This document shows positions 44,453 through 53,519 of a stretch of 64,000 bases of DNA, one piece after another; position 1 is the first letter of the stretch, and the number at the start of each line of letters is the position of its first letter. Where the stretch lies: positions 558,001 through 622,000 of the forward strand of contig NC_013741.1 in the NCBI RefSeq assembly GCF_000025285.1. The letters run 5' to 3'. Under the pieces are notes generated by a model. That model did not search any database. It had not been told where the DNA came from and saw nothing but the letters and a program-made list of their open reading frames with translations. A program made the translations under genes and the position numbers. This stretch comes from Archaeoglobus profundus DSM 5631 (GTDB taxonomy: Archaea; Halobacteriota; Archaeoglobi; Archaeoglobales; Archaeoglobaceae).

Positions 44453-45121
44453 ATGTTCGTAATCCAAGATGAGAAATACTACAACAAGTTTGGAGTTTTC
44501 AGAGACAGAATCGATGCGGGAAACAAGCTCGCCAACTTAATTTTGAAGAATCTTGATGTAGATAAAGATAAAACGGATGTGGTCGCGATACCTGCTGGAG
44601 GAGTTCCCGTAGCTTCGGCAATGGCTAAAAAAATTGGTTTGAAGTTGAAAGTCCTCTTGGTCTCAAAAATCCTATTTCCGTGGACGACCGAAGCTGGTTT
44701 CGGTGCACTAAGCATGTTTAGCGACTTTGAATTGAACGAGGATGCAATTCGCTATTACAACATTAGTGAAGAAGTTGTTGATGTGCAGATAAAGAAGACC
44801 AGAGAAAAGATTGCAAAAAGGCTGAAGATAATTCCTAAGAAATTTTTAATTGGAGAGGGAAATAAGGTTACATTCATAGTTGATGATGGTTTAGCGTCTG
44901 GATATACAATGTTGGTGGCTTTAAAAAGTGCAAGAAGATTTTACGATAAAATATACGTTGCAGTCCCTACAGCTTCTTCGCATGCAATTGACTTAATCAT
45001 CAAAAACTGCGATGGCATTTTCTGCATAAACCTGAGAGATATTTATCCCTACGCGGTCGCTGACGCTTATTTAGAGTGGCACGATATCAGCGATGAAGAG
45101 ATGCTAGAGTTTTTGAAATAG
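44453..45121 (+). CDS. Phosphoribosyltransferase-domain protein
   Basis: A type I PRTase fold is seen: VVAIPAGGVPVASAMAKKIG (residues ~43-62) near the N-terminus and the PRPP loop VTFIVDDGLASGYTML near 140-155. It resembles the archaeal/bacterial group of PRTases of unknown substrate rather than a named purine or pyrimidine salvage enzyme, because no specificity loop is recognised. A TATA-like ATTTTATACT about 28 bases before the ATG suggests its own promoter. Confidence 0.8.
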   Translation: MFVIQDEKYYNKFGVFRDRIDAGNKLANLILKNLDVDKDKTDVVAIPAGGVPVASAMAKKIGLKLKVLLVSKILFPWTTEAGFGALSMFSDFELNEDAIRYYNISEEVVDVQIKKTREKIAKRLKIIPKKFLIGEGNKVTFIVDDGLASGYTMLVALKSARRFYDKIYVAVPTASSHAIDLIIKNCDGIFCINLRDIYPYAVADAYLEWHDISDEEMLEFLK

Positions 45122-45133
45122 CAAAAACTCAAT

Positions 45134-47731
45134 TTAGTTTCTATTTTTATAGAAATTTGTCATATATTTTTCCAGCTCAACGAGGATAAATACTAAAGAA
45201 GATACAGCTACAATTTCGAACCACATACCCGCATCAAGTGGAACGGTGTGCAAAATTTTGTTGAAGTTAGGCAAATACGTCGCTACCAGCTGTAAAGCGA
45301 TCGTTGCGAAGATTCCCAAATACACAGCTTTATTTTTAAACTTAAGAGTCTTTAAAAAACTCAAGTCGATGCTCCTTGAGTTCAGTAGGTAGAATATTTC
45401 AAAAAAGACTATGGTGTTCATTGCAATAGTTCTTGCTATCATCTCGTTATCATCATATCTGAAGTAAAGAAAGTATGCACATGCAACGAGAACTATAGCT
45501 ACCCAGATTATCCTAAATAAAATCGCCGGATTCAGCAACTCCTCAGTCATTGGCTTGAGCTTAAGCAGATTTGGTTCTCTTGGCTCAAAAACCAAAGTAG
45601 TCCCCAAAAGCACAGCCGTGACCGTATTAATCCAGAGAATCTGCACCGGTAAAATCGGGAGTGTGATACCTAAGAGAAAAGCTACAAGAATCACGATCCC
45701 CTCTCCAACGTTGGTTGGTAACATCCATGCAAGAATCTTTTGAATCTTTCTGAAAACGTTTCTACCTTCATCGATTGCTTCTACAATCGTTGCGAAGTTA
45801 TCGTCAAGCAAAATTATTTCAGCCGATTCCTTAGCTACTTCCGTGCCAGATCCCATCGCAACGCCAATATTTGCCCTCTTTAAAGCGGGAGCATCGTTTA
45901 CACCGTCCCCTGTAACTGCAACTATTTCACCCAGTTCTTGCAACAACTTGACTATTCTTAGCTTAACTTTCGGCAATATTCTTGCAAATACGTTCGTTTT
46001 CTTCAATACTTCTTTAAGCTCATCATCGCTCATTTTTTCAATTTCGTCGCCAGTAACAACTTCACCGCTAATGTCGAGCTCTTTTGCAATAAACAATGCT
46101 GTACTGGGATGATCTCCAGTTATCATGATAACTCTTACTCCAGCTTCCTTACACCTTCTAATTGCCTCATAGCATTCCTCCCTTGGAGGATCAATCATGC
46201 ATTGAAGACCGAGAAAGATTAAGTCGTCCAGTTGTTCTTCAATGCTACCGAATTCCTCTAAATTGACAGATTTGTATGCAAACGCCAAAACCCTCAAACC
46301 CTGAAGGGCTAACTCTGACGCAATTTTGTGAATGTTGTGCCTATCAAGCTCTACAACCTTTTCTTCTATTAAAGCCCATCTGCACATTGAAAGAACGGCC
46401 TCCACTGATCCTTTTACATAGATTTCTACCGATTTCCCCTCCTTTACTGCGGTTGCCATGTAGCGTAATGTTGGATCGAATGGGATTTCATCGATAACCT
46501 TAAAACGTTCTTCGATCCCCGTCAGCGATGCCACTTCAAGGAGGGCAATTTCAGTTGGATCTCCGCTCGTTACTGGTTCTCCATCTTTTAGAAAGTAAAG
46601 TGCTTTATTGCACACATACCCGGCCTTTATTGTGAGATAAACCTCAGGATGTTTTGCGAGTTCTTCTCTACCAACTCTCTCAACGTCGTACTCTTTTCCC
46701 CCAGCAAATATCCTTATTACTTTCATTCTATTCTGCGTAAGTGTTCCAGTTTTGTCTGTACATATCGTCGTAACACTTCCTAGAGATTCTACAGCTGGTA
46801 GCTTTCTAACTACAGCCTTTCTTTTTGCCATGTCTCTAACACCGATTGCAAGGCTCATCGTTACGAGAGTGGGCAAGCTTTCGGGGATTGCCGCAACAGC
46901 CAAGCTAACGGAGGCTAAGAACATGAATGTGGGATTGTAACCTCTTAACAATCCAATTGTGAAATTTAAGATTGAAACTGCAACAATTATAAAGAAAATG
47001 AACTTGCTAAGTCGTTTTATTCTGCGTAGCAAAGGTGTTTCAACACCTTTTTCTGTTTTAACTGTCTTTGCGATTTTACCTAACTCGGTATTCTCGCCTG
47101 TAGCAACAACAACGGCTTTTCCATATCCTTCAAGAACTAGTGTCCCGGCAAAAACCATGTTGTTCCTTTCAACAGCTGTCTTCTTTAGAATAGTTTCAGA
47201 AAATTTCTCAACAGGCGTGGACTCGCCCGTTAGCAGAGATTCATCGACAGTTAGATTCTTTACTTCTAAAAGCCTTGCATCTGCTGGAACCTTCGTTCCA
47301 GCTTCTAGTATTATTACATCTCCCGGAACGAGCTCTCTTGCAGGAATTTCTTTTTCAACCTTTCTTATTACTCTTGCTCTAATCTCTACCATCTTTTTTA
47401 AAGATTCAATCGTTTTCTTTGCTTTTCTTTCCTGAACGTAACCAATTACTGCATTTATCAACACGACCAGAAATATTATGATCGTATCTACATATCGACG
47501 AAGGATTGCCGTTATTGTTCCGGATACTATTAAGATGTAAATTAAAGGATCGCTGAAATGAGACAGGAACCTTAAAATTTCGCTAATTTTCTTTTCCTCC
47601 TTAATCTCATTGTAACCATATAACACAAGCCTTCTTGCGGCTTCTTCATCTGTTATACCCTGAGGCGAGCTTTTTACTAACTTAAGAACTTCCGATGTTG
47701 GTATTCTGTACCATTCGATATCTTTTTCCAT
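45134..47731 (-). CDS. P-type cation-transporting ATPase (type II)
   Basis: The 865-residue pump has an N-terminal cation-ATPase domain, TGES (168-171), the phosphorylated Asp in DKTGTLT (326-332), TGDGVNDAPAL near 620 and ten TM helices. The M4 ion-site motif reads AAIPESLP, in place of the PEGLP of Ca2+ pumps. The M5 segment is LAWMLPTNVGEGIVILVAFLLG. Overall similarity is to type II (PacL-like/PMA-like) pumps, but whether it moves Ca2+, H+ or Na+/K+ cannot be decided. It is a single gene convergent with the PRTase gene. Confidence 0.92.
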   Translation of the reverse strand: MEKDIEWYRIPTSEVLKLVKSSPQGITDEEAARRLVLYGYNEIKEEKKISEILRFLSHFSDPLIYILIVSGTITAILRRYVDTIIIFLVVLINAVIGYVQERKAKKTIESLKKMVEIRARVIRKVEKEIPARELVPGDVIILEAGTKVPADARLLEVKNLTVDESLLTGESTPVEKFSETILKKTAVERNNMVFAGTLVLEGYGKAVVVATGENTELGKIAKTVKTEKGVETPLLRRIKRLSKFIFFIIVAVSILNFTIGLLRGYNPTFMFLASVSLAVAAIPESLPTLVTMSLAIGVRDMAKRKAVVRKLPAVESLGSVTTICTDKTGTLTQNRMKVIRIFAGGKEYDVERVGREELAKHPEVYLTIKAGYVCNKALYFLKDGEPVTSGDPTEIALLEVASLTGIEERFKVIDEIPFDPTLRYMATAVKEGKSVEIYVKGSVEAVLSMCRWALIEEKVVELDRHNIHKIASELALQGLRVLAFAYKSVNLEEFGSIEEQLDDLIFLGLQCMIDPPREECYEAIRRCKEAGVRVIMITGDHPSTALFIAKELDISGEVVTGDEIEKMSDDELKEVLKKTNVFARILPKVKLRIVKLLQELGEIVAVTGDGVNDAPALKRANIGVAMGSGTEVAKESAEIILLDDNFATIVEAIDEGRNVFRKIQKILAWMLPTNVGEGIVILVAFLLGITLPILPVQILWINTVTAVLLGTTLVFEPREPNLLKLKPMTEELLNPAILFRIIWVAIVLVACAYFLYFRYDDNEMIARTIAMNTIVFFEIFYLLNSRSIDLSFLKTLKFKNKAVYLGIFATIALQLVATYLPNFNKILHTVPLDAGMWFEIVAVSSLVFILVELEKYMTNFYKNRN

Positions 47732-47899
47732 CTATGCATGTTGTTTACATTTAATAATAACTTTACCTCAAAAGTAGGATCGTAGCTTTCTACCAATTGC
47801 GAGATACTCCCAACTATAAGCACTAGGCAAGCACAAGCGCTTAAATTTTTTCTTCGCCTAAGCAAATAAATCTACAGCCTAAGTTTAATCGAGATGCCA

Positions 47900-49288
47900 T
47901 TATCCTCCGAGCTTAAACTCGTCGTGTATTACTCTAACTGCCTCCCTACCCTCATCTCTCTTGACGGCAAATGATACGTTGTATTCTGAACAGCTCTGGC
48001 TTATCATTATCACGTTTATGCCTTTCTTGCCCAAAGCGGAGAATATTCTACCTGCTACACCCGGAGTTCCAGCCATTCCAGCTCCTACGGCACTCACTAC
48101 AGCAACATCGTCGATCTTGTCTATCTTGACGTTTTCACCGTTCAGGTCTTCAAGGGCCTCCAACGCTCTCGGAAGGTCGGATTTCTCTATCACTATTGAC
48201 AGATTGAGTTCCGAAGAACTCTGAGCGACCATTATGACATTCACCTTTGCATTTGCAAGCCTCCTAAAGACTTTGGCCATTATTTCAGCAAAGTCAAACC
48301 CAGCTCCACTTACGTTGACTATTGCAACCTTCTCTATCAAACTCAAAGCTTTAACGATGTCACTTGTCGACTCTGTGGATTCACATATTACTGTTCCTTC
48401 GGCATCTGGGTTGAATGTGTTCTTTATCCTCACCGGTATCTTCTTCTTAATAACGGGATCCAAAGCTTTTGGATGTAGAATCTTTGCGCCGAAGTGTGAA
48501 AGCTCCATAGCCTCTTGATACGATATCTGGGGAATTACCCTTGCGTTTGGGACGATCTTTGGATCGGCTGTCATGATTCCATCAACTTCTTTCCAGAGCC
48601 AGACCTCATCGGCATCTATTGCCGAAGCTATCAGCGTTGCCGTAAGATCACTACCTCCTCTTCCCAGAGTCGTTATTATTCCGTCCTCCGTAGTACCTAT
48701 GAATCCCGTAATGACTGGGACTATCTTGTTTATCTTTATAAGAGGTTCTATCCTATTCCTTATTAGTTGATACGCTTTTGGTAGTGGTCTAGCCCTTCCA
48801 AAGTTTCTGTCAGTTATTATCCCAGCCTCTCCACCCGTTAAAGCTACGGAATTCACACCTAAGGAGATTAAACACGCTGAGAATATTGGAGCCAAAAGTC
48901 TCTCACCGAAGGATAGAATGTAATCTCTGCTTCGATTTGTAAGCTCACCCAAATAACTTATACCGAGCAAAACCTTCTCAAGCTCATCAAATAAAGAACC
49001 CAATGTCGCATAAACCTTGTTCTTTATTTCCTCGCTCTTTACGGCAATCTCAACAGCTTCGTAATGTCTCTTCATCATATCCGCTATAAAGAGCTTAATC
49101 TGTCCGCGTGCTCTTTCAACGCAACACTTTTCGGCTATATTTAGAAGAGCATCCGTGACACTGGCCATTGCAGAGACTACAACAACGACCTCGTTGTCGT
49201 TGACGTATCTCTTTACGAGCTTTGCACAGTGAAGTATGCTCGAACCATCCTTAACGCTTGTTCCACCGAACTTCATGACGATTCTCAT
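47900..49288 (-). CDS. ask: Aspartate kinase
   Basis: Aspartate kinase phosphorylates aspartate, the first step to threonine, methionine, isoleucine and lysine. The N-terminal signature is KFGGTSVKDG. TLGRGGSDLTA follows near 215, and two ACT domains come after about residue 320 (SGAGFDFAEIMAKVFR and AVGAGMAGTPGVAGRIFSALG), indicating feedback control. ATG 49288 is preferred to TTG 49294: the symmetric TATA palindrome (centre 49314.5) lies 26.5 bases ahead of it. This gives 462 residues and a leaderless message. Confidence 0.94.
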   Translation of the reverse strand: MRIVMKFGGTSVKDGSSILHCAKLVKRYVNDNEVVVVVSAMASVTDALLNIAEKCCVERARGQIKLFIADMMKRHYEAVEIAVKSEEIKNKVYATLGSLFDELEKVLLGISYLGELTNRSRDYILSFGERLLAPIFSACLISLGVNSVALTGGEAGIITDRNFGRARPLPKAYQLIRNRIEPLIKINKIVPVITGFIGTTEDGIITTLGRGGSDLTATLIASAIDADEVWLWKEVDGIMTADPKIVPNARVIPQISYQEAMELSHFGAKILHPKALDPVIKKKIPVRIKNTFNPDAEGTVICESTESTSDIVKALSLIEKVAIVNVSGAGFDFAEIMAKVFRRLANAKVNVIMVAQSSSELNLSIVIEKSDLPRALEALEDLNGENVKIDKIDDVAVVSAVGAGMAGTPGVAGRIFSALGKKGINVIMISQSCSEYNVSFAVKRDEGREAVRVIHDEFKLGG

Positions 49289-49303
49289 CTGCAAAAGCGA
49301 AGT

Positions 49304-49325
49304 GAAAGAGTATAATAACTCTTTC
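49304..49325. promoter_or_regulatory. Palindromic shared TATA promoter of ask and pus10
   Basis: GAAAGAGT-ATAATA-ACTCTTTC is a perfect 8-6-8 inverted repeat with a TATA-like core in both directions. Its centre (49314.5) is 26.5 bases from the ask ATG (49288) and 26.5 bases from the pus10 ATG (49341), the archaeal TATA-to-start distance. Neither gene has a Shine-Dalgarno site. One box may serve two leaderless divergent messages. A bound regulator could affect both. Confidence 0.6.
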
Positions 49326-49340
49326 TGATATCCTTAGCAA

Positions 49341-50435
49341 ATGATCGAAGTCTGCGAAAAATGTTATAATGCTCTAAAGATCGGGAAGATCGTAGAGGCG
49401 AACGAGTGCATGATCTGTTCGGGCTTACTCTATAGGCTAGACAGCATAGCCGATGAAATATTGAAGAGACTAAAAGATTACGAGTTTGATACGTTCCTGA
49501 TTGGAAGTAGGAGTTACGGAAGTTTGAAGGCTTTGGAGGATTACCTAAATTTGGACGATAAAAAGAGGCTTAAGCACAGGTTCAACAGAGAGCTTTCAAA
49601 GGTTCTTGCAAGAAAGAGCGGTAAATCTTACTCAACTGATCCCGACGTAACGATAATCTACGATCTCGAAAATCCAAGTTTCGAAGTTCAGGTAGCTCCC
49701 CTTTACATCTACGGTAGATACAAGAAGAGAGTAAGGGGTTTATCTCAAACAAGATGGATTTGCAGGTTTTGCAACGGTAAGGGCTGTGAAGTTTGCAATT
49801 GGACAGGAAAGAGGTATCTCTCTGTTGAGGAACTTATAACAGAGCCTATTAGAGAGTTTGTAGGAGGGAAGCATGCAATTCTGCACGGAGCCGGGAGAGA
49901 GGATGTTGATGCGAGAATGTTAGGAAATGGAAGACCGTTTATAGTTGAAATTCAAGATCCTAAGAGGAGAAAAATTGATCTGAAAGAGCTTGAGAAAATT
50001 GTAAACGAGTTCTGCAGAGGAAAGGTAGTTGTGAGCGATTTGAAGTTTGCTAAGGCTAAGGATGTTGAGTTCATAAAATCCGCGGGGTTTGTGAAAGTTT
50101 ACAGAGCTAAGGTCGTGTTTGAGAAGGAAGTCAGTAGAGAGGAACTCGAAAAGGCAGTCGAGAAGCTGAAGGAACAGCCGATACACCAGAGAACACCGCT
50201 TAGAGTTTTGCACAGAAGAGCAGATTTGGTGAGGGTTAGAAGAGTTTACGATGCAGAGATAATTCTGCATAGGGGTAAAGTTGCTGTTATAAAGATAGTT
50301 GCTGAGAGCGGGTTGTATATCAAGGAGCTTGTAAGCGGTGATCAAGGAAGGACTAAGCCAAGCTTAAGCGAACTTCTGGGTGTTAACTGTTGGGTTGAAA
50401 AGTTGGATGTGATAGAGGTCAGGGGTGGGCTTTAG
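49341..50435 (+). CDS. pus10: tRNA pseudouridine synthase Pus10
   Basis: Archaeal Pus10 makes pseudouridine at positions 54 and 55 of tRNA. The N-terminus has a zinc ribbon (CEKCYNAL and CMICSG) and a THUMP-like region. The central motif CRFCNGKGCEVCNWTGKRY binds metal. The catalytic Asp is in HGAGREDVDARMLGNGRPF near 180-198. The C-terminal half has the PUS fold (YDAEIILHRGKVAVIKI onward). Length 364 is normal. The leaderless start matches the shared promoter. Confidence 0.93.
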   Translation: MIEVCEKCYNALKIGKIVEANECMICSGLLYRLDSIADEILKRLKDYEFDTFLIGSRSYGSLKALEDYLNLDDKKRLKHRFNRELSKVLARKSGKSYSTDPDVTIIYDLENPSFEVQVAPLYIYGRYKKRVRGLSQTRWICRFCNGKGCEVCNWTGKRYLSVEELITEPIREFVGGKHAILHGAGREDVDARMLGNGRPFIVEIQDPKRRKIDLKELEKIVNEFCRGKVVVSDLKFAKAKDVEFIKSAGFVKVYRAKVVFEKEVSREELEKAVEKLKEQPIHQRTPLRVLHRRADLVRVRRVYDAEIILHRGKVAVIKIVAESGLYIKELVSGDQGRTKPSLSELLGVNCWVEKLDVIEVRGGL

Positions 50436-51478
50436 GGTGCATAAGCGAGCAGGAACTTGTTGCCAATGTGAACTCTCCTCAAATACTTTTTAGCAGTTCT
50501 GTAGCACCTCTCAACCTGAGCTTTTGGAGTTACAGGCAAATCCGAAAGTTTGTAATCCGGATGGAAAACTAGAAGGCTGTAAGGTATTTCATCGCTCAAA
50601 CTTGCTAAGAACCTTGCAATTCCCTCAACTTCCCTTTCATCAACGTAGTAGGGAACTAAGAGTGTTGTAGCTGAGAGTACTTCAGGATAATGATCAAAAA
50701 TCTTTTCAAAGTTCTTTAGAGTTTGCTCGTTACTCCTACCGGTTAAAATCATGTGTAGATACGGATTCCAAGCTTTTAAATCGAATTTTACCGTTCCTCC
50801 GCTCTCATGACTAAGTTTTGATGCCTTCAACGCTAAAGATGTTCTACCGGCACCGTTCCACTCCCAACAGATCACAACTTTTCTTCTCTTCAAGACTTCT
50901 CTGCTGAACTTGATTGCAAAGGGTAGTTGAGGTTCGGGAGATCCTCCAAAGTGGCAGATACATTTCACCCTTTCAGGCATAGCCCTCTCAACCATTTCAT
51001 CGACGCTGACAATCCTTCCCTCTCCGATGTTTTTATGACTCCAGTTCTGGCAAAATAGACAGCCAAAGTTACAACCGTAGTAAAAAACTGCCAGATTAGT
51101 TCCTTTGAGCTTCGAACCATCACAGAACCAAGCGTTGCAACAGTTTGTTGGCAGTGGATCTTCGTAAGCGTATAAAACTGCTTTATTCGAGTTCGAAAGC
51201 GATACCAACTTATCATCCCTAGCAAATCTCAATCCACACAATCCAAAATCGTCAAAACCGCACTCATTTGAGCAGAGTCTACACTTGAATTTCCCCCTAC
51301 CTTTAATCTTCTCAACGCCTCTATGCAACATTCCAACGTAATCTAAAGCCTTCTTAGTTCTTGCACAATCTGGGCATATCGGAATTGTTTTCGTATACGT
51401 CTCTTTTCCGCAAATTTCGCACTTCACATCTTTATGTTTGAGCAAATGTTTAATGTTTTGATGTACATATGCTATCAT
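50432..51478 (-). CDS. Radical SAM protein, PflA-like (AmmeMemoRadiSam/archaeal type)
   Basis: The radical SAM cluster is in YYGCNFGCLFCQNWSH (about residues 140-151). Before it are two CxxC zinc pairs (CEICG, CPDC) and a cysteine set CRLCSNECGFDDFGLCG, as in PflA-like archaeal proteins. The substrate is unknown. The ATG at 51478 lies 7 bases from the end of a perfect 21-bp palindrome. Its 3' end overlaps the pus10 end by 4 bases. Confidence 0.8.
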   Translation of the reverse strand: MIAYVHQNIKHLLKHKDVKCEICGKETYTKTIPICPDCARTKKALDYVGMLHRGVEKIKGRGKFKCRLCSNECGFDDFGLCGLRFARDDKLVSLSNSNKAVLYAYEDPLPTNCCNAWFCDGSKLKGTNLAVFYYGCNFGCLFCQNWSHKNIGEGRIVSVDEMVERAMPERVKCICHFGGSPEPQLPFAIKFSREVLKRRKVVICWEWNGAGRTSLALKASKLSHESGGTVKFDLKAWNPYLHMILTGRSNEQTLKNFEKIFDHYPEVLSATTLLVPYYVDEREVEGIARFLASLSDEIPYSLLVFHPDYKLSDLPVTPKAQVERCYRTAKKYLRRVHIGNKFLLAYAP

Positions 51479-51485
51479 ACTATCA

Positions 51486-51506
51486 TACTTCTAACTGTTA
51501 GAAGTA
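51486..51506. promoter_or_regulatory. Perfect 21-bp palindrome before the radical SAM gene
   Basis: TACTTCTAAC-T-GTTAGAAGTA is a perfect 10-1-10 inverted repeat immediately upstream of the radical SAM start. The 8-base direct repeat TATCATAC occurs twice just left of it (51473-51488). No clear TATA box for the radical SAM gene is seen within 30 bases, so the palindrome is probably an operator or an mRNA hairpin. Confidence 0.5.
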
Positions 51507-51578
51507 CGTGTAGAACGAATGATGCTTTTACAATTCCGAGGAACGAAACTCTAAATACTGTTACAGCTAGTTTAAATC

Positions 51579-52082
51579 ATGTTCCTAGTGGACAAGATAA
51601 CTGGTAAAGCTGTGTTTGACACTCCCACAGAAAGGGCGAGGCAGAAAGCTGAAGAAGTTCTCTTAGCTAAGGGTTATTTAAAGGATGAAATTTTTGTCGA
51701 TTACGTTTTCGATGTAGAGTTACCAGAGGGCGTTGCTAAGGCTATAGCCGATCTACTCGTTCAGGTGGATGGAAGAAATGCGATAGTTGTGATGTGCGCC
51801 CCTCCAACAGCTTTAGTTCCTTATGAGAGAATGGCCCTAGCATGTGCGAGAGTTTTGGGAGCTACCTACGCCGTAGCTTTGAATATAGATGAAGCCACAG
51901 TTATGAAAGCAAAGGATGGTGCTATCGTGTGTAAAGATTTGGAATGCATACCTGAGCGGAATAAATTCAAATTCGACGATTACATTCTTCCAGAAGAAAA
52001 ACTTGAAAAGGAGAAGAGGATTTTGATCACATACCTCAACATATTGCACTGTGTGGGATGCAGAATAGAAAGAAAGGATTAA
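51579..52082 (+). CDS. HSDR_N_2-like (restriction-endonuclease fold) archaeal protein
   Basis: The 167-residue protein resembles the N-terminal HsdR endonuclease fold found alone in archaea. IADLLVQVDGRNAIVVMCAPP matches the core ...D-x(n)-ExK pattern, but MCAPP replaces the ExK strand, so the nuclease site is probably lost. ALVPYERMALACARVLGATYAVALNIDEATVM resembles the family's later segment. It is not next to any restriction-methylation gene. The assignment is moderate. Confidence 0.5.
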   Translation: MFLVDKITGKAVFDTPTERARQKAEEVLLAKGYLKDEIFVDYVFDVELPEGVAKAIADLLVQVDGRNAIVVMCAPPTALVPYERMALACARVLGATYAVALNIDEATVMKAKDGAIVCKDLECIPERNKFKFDDYILPEEKLEKEKRILITYLNILHCVGCRIERKD

Positions 52083-52108
52083 AAATTTCAGACCACCCAC
52101 ATTTAGCC

Positions 52109-52303
52109 ATGCCCAAAAAAGTAGTCACGGTAAACAGGTTCAAATGTGCCTATTGCGGTGCTTGTGTTTCTGTCTGTAAGTTCAATGCAAACGAGCTGAT
52201 CGAGACATTCTTGCAGATTTACGAGGATAAATGCACAGGATGTGGAATTTGCGTTAAAGTTTGTCCTATGGGCGCTTTAGAGGTGATCAAATGTACGACG
52301 TAG
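52109..52303 (+). CDS. 2[4Fe-4S] ferredoxin, partner of geranylgeranyl reductase
   Basis: The 64-residue protein has two ferredoxin motifs, [11 protein letters not shown] and [12 protein letters not shown]. The open frame begins at 52058, but ATG 52109 gives a normal ferredoxin N-terminus ([13 protein letters not shown]), and a TATA-like TTAAAAAT 22-30 bases upstream suggests a leaderless message. Its end overlaps the reductase start by 13 bases. In Methanosarcina a ferredoxin encoded beside this reductase is its electron donor, so the same role is likely here. Confidence 0.88.
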   Translation: MPKKVVTVNRFKCAYCGACVSVCKFNANELIETFLQIYEDKCTGCGICVKVCPMGALEVIKCTT

Positions 52304-53451
52304 TTGTTGTCGGAGCTGGCCCCGGAGGTAGTATCGCTGCAAAAACTTGTGCAGAAAATGGCTTGAACGTTCTTTTGGTTGAAAAGAGACAAGAAATAGG
52401 TGTTCCGGTTAGATGTGCCGAAGGAATAAGTAGAGATGCTTTGGAAAGGTTTGTGGAGCCTAAAAAGTTCTTCATATCAAGAGAAGTCGTAGGAGCTAAG
52501 ATTTTCGCACCGGACGGAACTGAAATAACTTTGAGTGAGGAGAAAGCTGGAAATGAAGTGGGATACGTTTTGGAGAGAAAAGTCTTCGACAGGTATCTTG
52601 CCACGTTAGCTTCTCAGGCTGGAGCGGAAGTTTTGGTTAAAACTACAGCCTACGACTTCGAGAGAAAAGATGGGATAGTTAAAGTTAAGCTAAGGAGAAT
52701 GGGTGAAGAGTGGGAGGTTGAAACGAAGCTCGTAATAGGAGCGGATGGAGTTGAGAGTAGAGTGGCCAAATTCTTCGGAATAGATACAACGCTAAAGCCA
52801 GACGGTATAGAAAGCTGTGTTCAGTACCTCATGACGAACATAGATTTCGATCCGGATTACTGCTACTTCTGGCTTGGAAAGTCCATAGCACCGGGAGGAT
52901 ACATCTGGCTTTTCCCAAAGAGGGTTGGAGCTAACGTGGGAATAGGTGTAATGCCTTCGATAGCTAAAAAAACTCCTAAAGAGTATTTGGACGATTTTGT
53001 TCAGAAGAAGTTTCCAGATGGAAGAATTGTTGAGCTCGTCGCCGGCGCTGTTCCAGTTTGTGGAGAGATAAAAACGGCTGTTGCAGATAACGTCATGTTG
53101 GTGGGAGATGCGGCAAGACATGCCGATCCAATCACGGGTGGAGGAATTGCAAATGCAATGAAAGCTGGATACTACGCTGGTAAGGTGGCTGCTGAGGCTG
53201 TTAAAAAGAACGATTTCAGTGCTAAGTTCTTGAAAAGATATGACAAGCTCTGGAAGGAAGATTTCGGTAAGGAGTTGGCTAAAAAGAGGAAGTTGCAGCA
53301 GAAGTTGATAAAAATGGATGACGAGACTCTGAACAAAATCGCTCACAGCATTCCGAAAAACATAAAGGAGTTAAGCGTTAGAGCGATAGTATTAGAGATT
53401 TTCAAAAAGCATCCAAAACTACTCTGGGATGTAAAGGATCTGATACTTTAA
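52291..53451 (+). CDS. Geranylgeranyl reductase (archaeal lipid double-bond reduction)
   Basis: The flavoenzyme saturates the geranylgeranyl chains of archaeal lipids. It has the FAD Rossmann motif [14 protein letters not shown] (about 5-18), the second [14 protein letters not shown] near 150, and [22 protein letters not shown] near 270. Length is 386 residues from ATG 52291, which has GAGGTGA ahead. The open frame reaches 52261 within the ferredoxin gene. The ferredoxin gene immediately upstream is the likely donor. Confidence 0.92.
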   Translation: MYDVVVVGAGPGGSIAAKTCAENGLNVLLVEKRQEIGVPVRCAEGISRDALERFVEPKKFFISREVVGAKIFAPDGTEITLSEEKAGNEVGYVLERKVFDRYLATLASQAGAEVLVKTTAYDFERKDGIVKVKLRRMGEEWEVETKLVIGADGVESRVAKFFGIDTTLKPDGIESCVQYLMTNIDFDPDYCYFWLGKSIAPGGYIWLFPKRVGANVGIGVMPSIAKKTPKEYLDDFVQKKFPDGRIVELVAGAVPVCGEIKTAVADNVMLVGDAARHADPITGGGIANAMKAGYYAGKVAAEAVKKNDFSAKFLKRYDKLWKEDFGKELAKKRKLQQKLIKMDDETLNKIAHSIPKNIKELSVRAIVLEIFKKHPKLLWDVKDLIL

Positions 53452-53519
53452 ATTTTAGTTTTCTATATTACCAAGACTTAATCATTAACTTTAATTACGG
53501 AGAATCGTAACATTGGCAA

